From positions 1 to 43,658 of the IMG/VR virus record IMGVR_UViG_3300012270_000166: DNA of 43,658 bases; one strand, written 5' to 3'. Below, piece by piece: positions 1-7,675 of this stretch. The DNA comes from a virus. The notes below the pieces were generated by a model. That model was not told the DNA's origin. It saw only the letters and a list, made by a program, of their open reading frames with translations, and did no database searches. The stretch's first letter is position 1. Each line of letters begins with the position of its first letter. A program made the position numbers and the translations under genes.

Positions 1-945
1 CTTGAGAAGTCCAAGACGGATATGTTCTGGATAATCTGGCCGGGAATTAAAGTTAACGATGACTTCGACTTTAACTGGTATTTTTCGCATCACAATAGTT
101 ACGACAGAAAACAAAATCATGCATTTAAGAACGGCAAGTACTTCGACGGTATAGTACTTGCTAGCAAGCATGCACCAATAACCCGCCGAGAAGTTGAATT
201 TCGTTTTGTAATAAACAGAAAAGAAGTTGACTACTGTGCAAGCATGCCGAAGCCGTATGATATTGTGTTCATAAGCTATAAGGAACCAAACGCAGAAAAG
301 AATTACCATGCGTTGTTAGAAAGGTTTCCTCGAACAAAACGTGTACACAACGTTAAAGGCATACACAATGCCCATATCAAAGCAGCAGGGATTGTCGATA
401 CTGATATGTTCTGGGTAGTAGACGGCGACGCCGAGATTGAAAAAGATTTCAATTTTGATTACCAAGTAGCTCATTGGGATAAAGACTGTGTACACGTATG
501 GCGCAGCAAAAATCCTGTAAATGACTTGACTTACGGCTACGGAGGTGTTAAACTATTACCCACAGAGCTGACAAAGAATGTTGATATTAATTCAACAGAC
601 ATGACAACCAGCATAAGTTACAAGTTTAAAGCAGTACCGGAGGTGTCAAATGTAACCGCGTTCGATACAGACCCGTTTTCAACATGGCGCAGTGCTTTTA
701 GAGAGTGTGCCAAACTAGCAAGCAGCGTAATACGAGGACAGATAGATGACGAAACAAAAGAAAGGCTTGACAAATGGTGTAACACCGATGAACGCCGTTC
801 GAGTCAAGGGGCCTATGCAAGACGAGGCGCTATACACGGTCGTGAATTTGGGCTTTCTATTGAGTCTAGCGTTCAGTTGGGCAAGATAAACGACTTCGAG
901 TGGCTGTACGAAAGATTTTTAGAGGAGAACAAAACTAGCGAATGA
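1..945 (+). CDS. Glycosyltransferase-like protein with two similar half-domains (5' partial)
   Basis: The frame is open to base 1, so the gene starts before the window; the first Met in view is at 22. A stretch after base 16 (TDMFWIIWPG, then DDFDF) is echoed about 125 residues later by TDMFWVVDGDAEIEKDFNF, so the protein seems built from two related half-domains. The second copy carries DGDAE (residues 134-138 from the Met at 22), a DxD-like motif typical of the metal/sugar-nucleotide site of GT-A glycosyltransferases. The first copy has WPG there and probably lacks the site. The gene overlaps the next radical SAM gene by 4 nt (ATGA), so they are co-transcribed. A role in glycan or nucleotide-sugar chemistry is inferred from the motif alone. 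Confidence 0.75.
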   Translation, partial: LEKSKTDMFWIIWPGIKVNDDFDFNWYFSHHNSYDRKQNHAFKNGKYFDGIVLASKHAPITRREVEFRFVINRKEVDYCASMPKPYDIVFISYKEPNAEKNYHALLERFPRTKRVHNVKGIHNAHIKAAGIVDTDMFWVVDGDAEIEKDFNFDYQVAHWDKDCVHVWRSKNPVNDLTYGYGGVKLLPTELTKNVDINSTDMTTSISYKFKAVPEVSNVTAFDTDPFSTWRSAFRECAKLASSVIRGQIDDETKERLDKWCNTDERRSSQGAYARRGAIHGREFGLSIESSVQLGKINDFEWLYERFLEENKTSE

Positions 946-1991
946 GCTATCAAGACATTCCATTTGAGGATATTACGAGCTTAGGTCAGCAAACACTATT
1001 AGATACAAACCTTTTTACAGTGTCGTGGATATTAGCCCGATTCTGTAATTATGCTTGTTCCTACTGCTGGCCTTATGCTCGTACAAGCATTCCGGATCAC
1101 CGTCCTTTAGAAGTCTACAAACAAACTATAGACGAAATCAAAAGTCAAGCAAGAGCCAACGGTTTTACAGATTTTCACTTCTCTTTCTCAGGCGGCGAGC
1201 CCACAGCATACAAACACTTCGGCGAACTCGTAGAACACTATGCAGATGATAACAATCCGGGTTATCAAAGTATTCACATGACTACAAACATGTCGCCGGG
1301 CAGCAAATGGTGGAAGAAATGGCTGGCCGTTACTGATACGTTAGACAGGCGCAGTATCACAGCCAGCTTTCACGGAGAGTTTGCCAACGAGCAAGAGTTT
1401 GGTGACAAGTGTTTGCAGCTACAGCGAGCAGGTGTGTACGTCACAATTAATCAGGTAATGGTTCCGGATTTATTTGACGAATACTACTCGAGGTGCAAAC
1501 GTTTTGCAGATAGAGGCATAAACGTCACGTTAAAGCCTCAGAGCGACCCTACAGCAAGTTTTGTTGTGTCGGGCTACTCAGAGTCCCAGCGAGAGTTACT
1601 TCAAATTGGATTTCCACAAAAATACGAAGGCGAGGCTCTGCCGCAAGTTAGACTAGAAGACAGCCAGGGCAATAAATATTACATTGACCAAGCAGAGCGG
1701 TTTAACGCATTTGGGTTTAACAAGTTCCAGGGTTGGGATTGTAACGCAGGATACCAGAGCTGTATAATCAGAGAGCCCGGCGGCGAAGTCAAGCGTTCGT
1801 ATAGCTGTCACGATCAACCACTAGGAACTATTGACAACGGCTTTACGCTGTTTCCTAGTGCACAGCCTTGTATAACACCGACGTGTGTAAGTTCAGCAGA
1901 TTCAAAAATACCCAAGGTAAAGAATGAAAGTAGAAATAGCAGACGTATTGTTCTGGATGGACGCGATCAGGAACTCAGAGGACCGATATAG
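942..1991 (+). CDS. Radical SAM protein with C-terminal cysteine-rich region
   Basis: A 349-aa protein. The 4Fe-4S/SAM motif CNYACSYC (Cys35, 39, 42) and the GGEP motif (84-87) mark a radical SAM core. Cys267, 274, 289, 310 and 315 near the C terminus could bind an auxiliary cluster, as in SPASM/twitch enzymes. The substrate is unknown. The start overlaps the preceding gene by 4 nt. The last 22 codons overlap the methyltransferase gene at 1924 by 68 nt, far more than other junctions here. After the KIPKVK segment the reading is basic and featureless, so the natural stop may have been lost. It resembles the radical SAM proteins at 10118 and 11169 around the CxxxCxxC motif. Confidence 0.9.
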   Translation: MSYQDIPFEDITSLGQQTLLDTNLFTVSWILARFCNYACSYCWPYARTSIPDHRPLEVYKQTIDEIKSQARANGFTDFHFSFSGGEPTAYKHFGELVEHYADDNNPGYQSIHMTTNMSPGSKWWKKWLAVTDTLDRRSITASFHGEFANEQEFGDKCLQLQRAGVYVTINQVMVPDLFDEYYSRCKRFADRGINVTLKPQSDPTASFVVSGYSESQRELLQIGFPQKYEGEALPQVRLEDSQGNKYYIDQAERFNAFGFNKFQGWDCNAGYQSCIIREPGGEVKRSYSCHDQPLGTIDNGFTLFPSAQPCITPTCVSSADSKIPKVKNESRNSRRIVLDGRDQELRGPI

Positions 1992-2523
1992 GACTCTTGA
2001 AAGTTTTTGGAAGGGACAAGTAAGATCTAAGGTCTGGTTAGTAGAACATCTCGAAAAGATGCTATGGCCGCCTGCTGATATTGTTATACACGGAGGATGG
2101 AACGGGGTATTAGCTAGCCTGCTATTTAATAGTGAAATAGACATCAAGCGTATTAAATCGTTTGACATAGATCCTGAGTGCGAGGAAATAGCCCGCACAG
2201 TAAATATGCGGCAACACATACAAGGAAAGTTTGAAGCAGTCACATGTGATTCATTGATAGAACGGTATAACGCTAACCTTGTTATCAATACAATCTGCGA
2301 ACATTTGACACAAGAAGAATACGAACGATGGCTAACGTTAACACCGCGCGGTGCACTTATAGTATTACAGAGCAATGACTTCTTCGACTGTGGCGAACAT
2401 GTTCGTTGCGCAAAAGATTTGAAAGAATTCGAAAAACAGTCAGGACTGAAGATAGTCTACAGTGACGAGTTAGAAACTCAAAAGTACACAAGATTTATGA
2501 TAATTGGATTTAGAGATGTTTAA
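1924..2523 (+). CDS. Class I SAM-dependent methyltransferase-like protein
   Basis: A 199-aa protein with a Rossmann-type methyltransferase outline: a glycine-rich motif I (HGGWNG, 56-61) after a hydrophobic strand, an acidic motif II (FDIDP, 80-84) and an NTICEHL segment (122-128) in the motif IV position. The acceptor substrate cannot be told. The ATG at 1924 is preceded by AAGGTAAAG, a usable ribosome-binding site, and lies inside the 3' end of the preceding radical SAM gene. Its own end overlaps the next gene by 8 nt (ATGTTTAA). It belongs to the plus-strand operon 1-4679. Confidence 0.85.
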   Translation: MKVEIADVLFWMDAIRNSEDRYRTLESFWKGQVRSKVWLVEHLEKMLWPPADIVIHGGWNGVLASLLFNSEIDIKRIKSFDIDPECEEIARTVNMRQHIQGKFEAVTCDSLIERYNANLVINTICEHLTQEEYERWLTLTPRGALIVLQSNDFFDCGEHVRCAKDLKEFEKQSGLKIVYSDELETQKYTRFMIIGFRDV

Positions 2524-3589
2524 ATTTACAGAGCTTGAAGATATACATTTTGAGATAACAAACAAATGCCAAGCAGCGTGCCCTATGTGTTCGCGCAATC
2601 ATCACGGTGGCCAGATTAATCCGCTCATAAAGAACCAAGCCTGGACAATAGAAGATTTTAAAACAATAGCAACTCCAGAGGTATTAACCCAAATCAAAGG
2701 GTTTTATATGTGCGGCAATTTTGGCGATCCTATTATTAACACAGATCTTGTTGATATGATTGAATATGCAGCTCGTATTAATCCTGATCTAAACATTCGT
2801 ATTCATACAAACGGTAGTGCAAGGACAATAGCTTGGTGGGAGCGTTTAGCGAAGGCAATGCCCAAACAGCATAATGTAATCTTTGCATTAGATGGCTTAG
2901 AGGACACGCACCACCTTTATCGCATAGGTACAGATTTTAATCGCATAATTAAAAACGCTCGCGCATTTATGAAAGCTGGCGGCAGAGCCGAATGGTGTTT
3001 TATAAAGTTCAAGCACAACGAGCATCAAGTGGACCTAGCAAGGGAAAGAGCTGAAAAAGAAGGCTTTGCTATGTTTACAGAAAAGAATAGTTCACGTTTC
3101 ATCGGAAGCCCAAAGTTTCCAGTATTCAACACCCAAGGTAACACTGAGTATTATTTAGAACCGCCTAGTATGTCTGAATTGTCGTACATTACCAATGACA
3201 TGGTTAGGAACTATAAAGATGTTCTTGCTGATGTTAAGATCGATTGTTACGTGAAACATACCAAAGAAATCTATATAGATGCTTATTGTAACGTGTTTCC
3301 CTGCTGTTTCCTTGCAAGTACGCCTTATAATTATGCTCCGGATACAGATATTACTAAAGAAATAAGAACTCGCATGTTAGAGCAATATCGAGAACTAAAG
3401 CAAACATTGGGTAACACAAGTGCACTAGAGCATTCGGTTAAAGATATTGTTAGTACTGAAAGTTGGCAAACAGCGTGGGACTACTATTGGACGCAGAACA
3501 AGTTGATAACCTGTGCACGAACATGCGGGCAAGTACCAAATGTACCTAAACCCAAAGACCAGTTTATCAAAGTAGTAAATTTTGAATGA
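2516..3589 (+). CDS. Radical SAM/SPASM-type protein
   Basis: A 357-aa protein. CQAACPMC (Cys18, 22, 25) is the radical SAM cluster motif. GNFGDP (68-73) takes the place of the GGE motif, as in many SPASM enzymes. Cys244, Cys258 and the pair Cys263-264 in the last third look like auxiliary-cluster ligands. The ATG at 2516 was chosen over an in-frame TTG at 2504 because it gives the 8-nt overlap ATGTTTAA with the methyltransferase. The gene ends 10 nt before the TauD-like oxygenase. SPASM proteins often modify peptides or proteins, but this family assignment does not fix the substrate. Confidence 0.9.
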   Translation: MFKFTELEDIHFEITNKCQAACPMCSRNHHGGQINPLIKNQAWTIEDFKTIATPEVLTQIKGFYMCGNFGDPIINTDLVDMIEYAARINPDLNIRIHTNGSARTIAWWERLAKAMPKQHNVIFALDGLEDTHHLYRIGTDFNRIIKNARAFMKAGGRAEWCFIKFKHNEHQVDLARERAEKEGFAMFTEKNSSRFIGSPKFPVFNTQGNTEYYLEPPSMSELSYITNDMVRNYKDVLADVKIDCYVKHTKEIYIDAYCNVFPCCFLASTPYNYAPDTDITKEIRTRMLEQYRELKQTLGNTSALEHSVKDIVSTESWQTAWDYYWTQNKLITCARTCGQVPNVPKPKDQFIKVVNFE

Positions 3590-3599
3590 GGAAAAATAA

Positions 3600-4679
3600 A
3601 TGAAAGTATCAAAGATACCAGGCCTAGGAAACTATGGCATATTCATCGACGGTGTAGATTTTGATCACCTAACAGATGATGAATGGATGGAAATTGGTAA
3701 CCTGCAAATGGACAATCTCGTTACAATTCTTAGAGATTGTAACCTAGGTTGGGAAAAGCAAACAGATCGAGTTTTGCGTTGGGGAGATACCCGCTACGGA
3801 ATACGCTACAATATCTTGAAAAAGTATCCTGGCATGACTTGGACACAGGTTGTTCAAGCATCAATAGCAGACAGTCCTGAAATAGAAGATGTGGATAAAC
3901 TGCGTCTTAAGAGTATTGCAAGAATGCAAGAGCATAGTCCAGAAGGCAAACACGTTATGCGTGTAAGCGGCCGGCGCGACGAGAATGGCAATGCTCTTGG
4001 TATGTTTGCAGAAGGCGAACTGCTGTGGCACTCAAACGAAAGCGGCAATTTAGCATTTACGCCAGGTGTTAGTCTACTAGGCGCCGAGAATATGATTGGT
4101 TCGTCGACTGGGTTCTTAACTACTCCTGATTACTATGAAAATGTCTCTGAAAGGTTTCGCTCTGAACTTGACGAAATGGTGTTGATTCACAAGTTTACAC
4201 CGGGAAAGATCAATCCCGGACTGCGTATGGAACAAGACGAAGTAATGCACAGTAATATGTGTCCTACGGACGGTGTTGAAATACCGATAGTAATTCAAAG
4301 TCCAGGCGGCATCAAAGGCTTGCATTACTCTGTAAACACAATTTACAGCATCAAAGGTATGTCAGAAGAAGACAGTCAGAAAGTGTTTGATGAGATTAAT
4401 AAGGAGTTGTTCGTTGATAAGTACATTTACGATCACGAATATAAGAGCAATAATGATTTGTTAATGTTCGATAATTCAATTACTTTGCACAGAAGGTTAG
4501 GCGATATCAAAGATCGGTTGTGTTACCGTATACAACATGACTACTCGAACCTGCAGGACGGTTTTTGGCAGCCTTACTTACAAGAGCCTTACAAGAGTAG
4601 ATACGAAGAGATCATAACTGATTTTGTTGATACAGCAAACATTCAGAACTTTAAATTACCATCTACCAGCAAAATCTAA
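3600..4679 (+). CDS. TauD/TfdA-type 2-oxoglutarate/Fe(II) dioxygenase
   Basis: A 359-aa protein with the layout of the TauD/TfdA family: a WH segment with the proximal iron His (His144 in LLWHSNESGN), a distal His297 in FDNSITLHRR, and Arg306/Arg310 in the place of the 2OG-binding arginine. The usual HxD/E is here His-Ser-Asn-Glu, so the carboxylate ligand is either missing or supplied by Glu147 at the next position. The start has a good SD (GAGGA). It is the last gene of the left plus-strand operon, and its 3' end overlaps the convergent gene at 4656 by 24 nt. The substrate is unknown. Confidence 0.88.
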   Translation: MKVSKIPGLGNYGIFIDGVDFDHLTDDEWMEIGNLQMDNLVTILRDCNLGWEKQTDRVLRWGDTRYGIRYNILKKYPGMTWTQVVQASIADSPEIEDVDKLRLKSIARMQEHSPEGKHVMRVSGRRDENGNALGMFAEGELLWHSNESGNLAFTPGVSLLGAENMIGSSTGFLTTPDYYENVSERFRSELDEMVLIHKFTPGKINPGLRMEQDEVMHSNMCPTDGVEIPIVIQSPGGIKGLHYSVNTIYSIKGMSEEDSQKVFDEINKELFVDKYIYDHEYKSNNDLLMFDNSITLHRRLGDIKDRLCYRIQHDYSNLQDGFWQPYLQEPYKSRYEEIITDFVDTANIQNFKLPSTSKI

Positions 4680-5228
4680 TTGCTCTAAAAACAGGTCCTG
4701 GTCAAACTGCCATACGGTTTGATCAGTGCCTCGGTAGTTCACTTCTTTTACAGGTTTCATAACGCCAGTCTTTTCCAAGGCAGGTCCGAATATTTTGTGC
4801 ACTCTTTGTTGAGTTCCGGCCTCTAACTCATTTGAAGTAATGTACAGTTTGGCATCAGGTGGACACCAGTCTATACATGCAGGAATAAGAAATTGTGCTG
4901 TTGGGTTTTGATGCTTAGTAATAACATAGATGCCCCTAAGGCCATTAGCGTAAGTCATTCCTTTTAATCTGTCTGTAAACACGCAAGTTCTTGCAGCTAT
5001 GCGGTAACTGTTCGATTCCATAACGTCGTCAAACGAATGTGCAACTACAGAGCCTATAGCTTCGCCTCTATAATACAAGAGCCAAGTTTGTTTCTCGCGT
5101 TCGTTTCTAAAACAATCCACTAACATTCTTTGTGAAGAATTGTTAGAGAATCCTCTGCGTCCTGCTTCTTTGTAAAAGTCAGATAAGTTAAGTTCTTGCG
5201 TCCAGGGTACTATCTCAAAATCACTCAT
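4656..5228 (-). CDS. GNAT-like hypothetical protein
   Basis: A 190-aa protein from ATG 5228. This start was chosen over an in-frame GTG at 5237 because it makes an 8-nt overlap (ATGAGTGA) with the upstream oxygenase gene. The segment WLLYYRGEAIGSVV resembles the strand-turn-strand at the core of GNAT acetyltransferases, but a clear acetyl-CoA loop (Q/RxxGxG/A) is not seen, so catalytic activity is uncertain. It is the last gene of the minus-strand operon 7589 to 4656 with three oxygenase-like genes and an SDR. Its 3' end overlaps the TauD-like gene, which runs the other way. Confidence 0.8.
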   Translation of the reverse strand: MSDFEIVPWTQELNLSDFYKEAGRRGFSNNSSQRMLVDCFRNEREKQTWLLYYRGEAIGSVVAHSFDDVMESNSYRIAARTCVFTDRLKGMTYANGLRGIYVITKHQNPTAQFLIPACIDWCPPDAKLYITSNELEAGTQQRVHKIFGPALEKTGVMKPVKEVNYRGTDQTVWQFDQDLFLEQLDFAGRW

Positions 5229-5775
5229 ATAAGTCACTCGCTAAAAATGAAAGTATTAGAACGCATCTATCCTTGCTAGAATTGTTGTATGCATAATGCG
5301 GCATACTTTCGTTGAATACATTTAATTTGCCTGTTTCGACCGTGCTTGCTTCGTTATTCACTACAAGACCAGCCGTTCCGGTTACGTCAATACCTAGATG
5401 ATACTTTATTACATAAGTGTCGTCTGCTCCTGCAATACAATCTTCGTCATGATCTTCGTGGTCGTCTATTTTGCTATAGGGCTTTAATACAGAAAACGTA
5501 GCAAGAATAGGCTGCACTTTTAATGACTGAATAATTTTTACAGTTTCAAGATTAGCAAACTCGTCGGGCAATCCGCTAAGCAATTCCTTGTTATAGATAA
5601 AAGGAGCAACCTGCCAAAAATGTCCCGTGTCTCGACGATTTTCAACAATGTCATCCATATTGTTGTAGTCATAGAACATACGGTTATCTCGCAGGAACTC
5701 GTAATCTTTCTGAAAGGTAATTAGGTTACTGAGTAATAGGTTGCTGTCCACCGCAGACTGCGGTGTCAAGAACAC
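5221..5775 (-). CDS. Aspartyl/asparaginyl beta-hydroxylase-like 2OG oxygenase
   Basis: A 184-aa protein. The C-terminal half has the AspH fold signature: a His/Asp-rich loop (DDHEDHDED; His106 or His109), the run KYHLGIDV, a GLVV strand, then ESMPH with distal His160 and Arg170 exactly ten residues later, which would bind 2-oxoglutarate. It starts with GTG at 5775, supported by a GAGGAG Shine-Dalgarno seven bases upstream, and overlaps the SDR gene by 10 nt. Substrate unknown; members of this family hydroxylate Asp/Asn residues or small molecules. Confidence 0.85.
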   Translation of the reverse strand: MFLTPQSAVDSNLLLSNLITFQKDYEFLRDNRMFYDYNNMDDIVENRRDTGHFWQVAPFIYNKELLSGLPDEFANLETVKIIQSLKVQPILATFSVLKPYSKIDDHEDHDEDCIAGADDTYVIKYHLGIDVTGTAGLVVNNEASTVETGKLNVFNESMPHYAYNNSSKDRCVLILSFLASDLYE

Positions 5776-6332
5776 TTTAGTCTCCTCACGTCAATGGTCG
5801 ATATATAGAAGTCTTTTTCTAATACAAGTTTTACAAGGTCTGCAATTTCTTCTTCTGTGTTAAATGGTTCGTCCGATCTCTCCTGGTCTTTTGTGCCGAT
5901 ATTTAACGGACGTATTAATACACTTTGCGGCTGGTTGTTATAGGGATGAATTACACTTAGATCCTGATGTGCTTTGAGTAAAGCGTGTTTCGCAGCAATG
6001 TAATCTGTTTGATGAATAGGAGCTTGCCTAATTAAGTTCCACGAAAATTCTGTGGTCAATCCGCCTATACTAACAATCTTACCGTTCTTGTTATTCTGCT
6101 CCCACATCTTGTGAATCTCTAACAGTAAGTCGACTTGTGCCGGAAAAATTTTGCACACATTCAACACGTGGTCATAGTCTAAAGACATTTCGACAATGTC
6201 TTTTACAGTTTTTCTGTCAGTCAAGTCGTATCCGGTTGAACGGGATACGCCTGTGCAGTCATGCTTGTCTTTTAGCGTGTTGTACAAGACTTGGCCTAAG
6301 CCACTTGTATGGCCTGTGATTAATAGCTTCAT
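5766..6332 (-). CDS. Short-chain dehydrogenase/reductase (SDR)
   Basis: A 188-aa protein, short for the family (about 250 aa). It has the dinucleotide-binding motif TGHTSGLG (6-13), a YDLTD segment in the usual Asp position, IVSIGG with candidate catalytic Ser88, and the active-site YIAAK (Tyr111, Lys115). The NNAG motif is replaced by NVCK (58-61). It likely reduces or oxidises a sugar or other alcohol/ketone with NAD(P)H. It overlaps the downstream oxygenase by 10 nt and the upstream oxygenase (6329) by 4 nt, so it is translated with them; joint action on one substrate is an inference from this packing. Confidence 0.9.
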   Translation of the reverse strand: MKLLITGHTSGLGQVLYNTLKDKHDCTGVSRSTGYDLTDRKTVKDIVEMSLDYDHVLNVCKIFPAQVDLLLEIHKMWEQNNKNGKIVSIGGLTTEFSWNLIRQAPIHQTDYIAAKHALLKAHQDLSVIHPYNNQPQSVLIRPLNIGTKDQERSDEPFNTEEEIADLVKLVLEKDFYISTIDVRRLKCS

Positions 6333-7018
6333 AAAAATGTTTCGCAGTTCTGTAGATCTAAGTTCAAAATGTCTTCGGTCATAACACCTCCGTATATATG
6401 TGATCTAGTGTTACAGCCATTATTTGTTGTGCTGTGTAAGTACGTGGTATTTACAAGGTATATCCATCCGTCTGCTGGGATATGAACTTTTTTGCCATCT
6501 ATAGTAAACGTTGCTTGCTCGTTTGTTTCTATAGGAATATGGAACCTAAGTTTTTCAGGACTGTCTTGATGTGGTGGCAAGTTAGTTCCCGGCGTGTGAA
6601 TAGACACTTGAATGTCTCTTGCTCTAGCAGGCAAGTTCTGTACTACTTCTAACGCATAACCTGTAAAACACTCTCTTGCGCCCAGACTATCATGCGGCAT
6701 TGTAGGGTTGAACTTGTCTTCGGCAATAGCACGCATCCACGGCACCGGCCCTTTGGTGTCGTTACCCCAAGTAAGCATTAGCCACGAAGCGTCGTCGGCC
6801 ATAAACTTTCCTAATTCTTCGTTAGGATCGTATTTCCACATATTTTTATGCTTGCTGTAAGTCCAGACCCAATCTCCGTAATTTTCAAGTAGATCACTGT
6901 ACCAAGATTCTATCTTTGCTTGATCTACAGGCAACCATCTTTTAATAAGCCACCCGGTGTCTAATTCGTTATAGTCCTTAATGCAATCGACTTGTTTAGA
7001 TAATTTATTTTGGGCCAT
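6329..7018 (-). CDS. 2OG/Fe(II) oxygenase (AspH-like), HxD-H-R complete
   Basis: A 229-aa protein from ATG 7018; an in-frame TTG at 7024 is less likely. Iron ligands His150-Gln-Asp152 (PPHQDSPEKLRFHIPIE) and distal His195 (TTYLHSTTNN) are followed ten residues later by Arg205 (RSHI), which would hold 2-oxoglutarate. The order and spacing fit the AspH/prolyl-hydroxylase-type double-stranded beta-helix. The N-terminal 100 residues, rich in Trp, may be substrate-specific. It overlaps the oxygenase gene at 7005 by 14 nt and the SDR gene by 4 nt. Substrate unknown. Confidence 0.9.
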   Translation of the reverse strand: MAQNKLSKQVDCIKDYNELDTGWLIKRWLPVDQAKIESWYSDLLENYGDWVWTYSKHKNMWKYDPNEELGKFMADDASWLMLTWGNDTKGPVPWMRAIAEDKFNPTMPHDSLGARECFTGYALEVVQNLPARARDIQVSIHTPGTNLPPHQDSPEKLRFHIPIETNEQATFTIDGKKVHIPADGWIYLVNTTYLHSTTNNGCNTRSHIYGGVMTEDILNLDLQNCETFL

Positions 7019-7589
7019 GTTCAAATCTCTTAACTAATTCATCAAATGGTATGTTTTCTTTTAGTTGCAGTGACACAGCAACTCTTGGAGTTTCTGCAAC
7101 AATCATATGAGGCAATGCAGGGTTGATTAAACAAGGCCCCTCGCTAGACCATGCAGTTATTGGATCTACGTCTTTAACGTTTATAGGAATGTAGGAACCT
7201 ACGTTTGATGTACTCCAATCAGGTAAGTCCTGATTACCGAACTTTACTTCAAGCTCTAAGTCTTGCGGTTCGTAGAAGTTTACTTTAGATCCTTTGGTAA
7301 GTGTCCAGTTTATCGCGGCAGTTATAGTATCGCCATCTGGACCAGAGTCTATATGAGCAATGTAAGGATTCTTTGCAAGCCAGTGCCAAACTACAACTTT
7401 GCGTAGTTCTATACCTCGTTCTACTAAAAACGCAACGAAGTCCTGATTTATAATATCGACACTGTAGTTATCTTTGCGTACAAAATTATCTGTATCAATA
7501 TTTTCAAGGATTTTTATTAGGCTAATATCTAACAGCTCGTCTTTCTTAAAAGGAATGTAGTTGTTGAGTTCAAAGTAGTAAGGAGTCAT
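7005..7589 (-). CDS. 2OG/Fe(II) oxygenase (AspH-like)
   Basis: A 194-aa protein. AHIDSG gives HxD (His79, Asp81). NPALPHMIVAETPR gives distal His161 and Arg169 at +8. This is a compact single-domain 2OG oxygenase, the first gene of the minus-strand operon down to 4656. No Shine-Dalgarno is seen before the ATG. An imperfect late octamer (GATAAGTA) ends five bases before it, so a late transcript starting about there would be nearly leaderless. The divergent gene at 7676 shares the 86-nt intergenic region. Confidence 0.85.
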   Translation of the reverse strand: MTPYYFELNNYIPFKKDELLDISLIKILENIDTDNFVRKDNYSVDIINQDFVAFLVERGIELRKVVVWHWLAKNPYIAHIDSGPDGDTITAAINWTLTKGSKVNFYEPQDLELEVKFGNQDLPDWSTSNVGSYIPINVKDVDPITAWSSEGPCLINPALPHMIVAETPRVAVSLQLKENIPFDELVKRFEHGPK

Positions 7590-7593
7590 AAAA

Positions 7594-7602
7594 CTACTTA
7601 TC
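7594..7602 (-). promoter_or_regulatory. Possible late promoter (GATAAGTAG, 7/8 match)
   Basis: This reads GATAAGTAG on the minus strand. It differs from the GATAAATA seen elsewhere in the window at one base. It ends 4-5 nt before the ATG of the oxygenase at 7589. In T4, transcription starts about six bases after the octamer, which would put the start at the ATG. Weak on its own; supported by two other genes with the same spacing. Confidence 0.35.
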
Positions 7603-7618
7603 TTCAGTCTGTTCAGAG

Positions 7619-7627
7619 TCTAAATAA
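7619..7627 (+). promoter_or_regulatory. Possible late promoter (TCTAAATAA, 7/8 match)
   Basis: TCTAAATA matches the T4-type octamer TATAAATA at seven of eight positions and lies about 49 nt before the ATG of the radical SAM gene at 7676, which has a normal GGAGA ribosome-binding site. It is the only candidate in the divergent intergenic region for rightward transcription. Confidence 0.4.
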
Positions 7628-7675
7628 ATTGTGTAAATTATGACTATATACTAGCAACAAATAATGGAGAAATAA

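Noticed and set aside
1671-1679. AATAAATAT on the plus strand
   Set aside because: It is inside the radical SAM gene, about 250 nt from the next start, and its first base does not fit the G/C/T seen at other sites.
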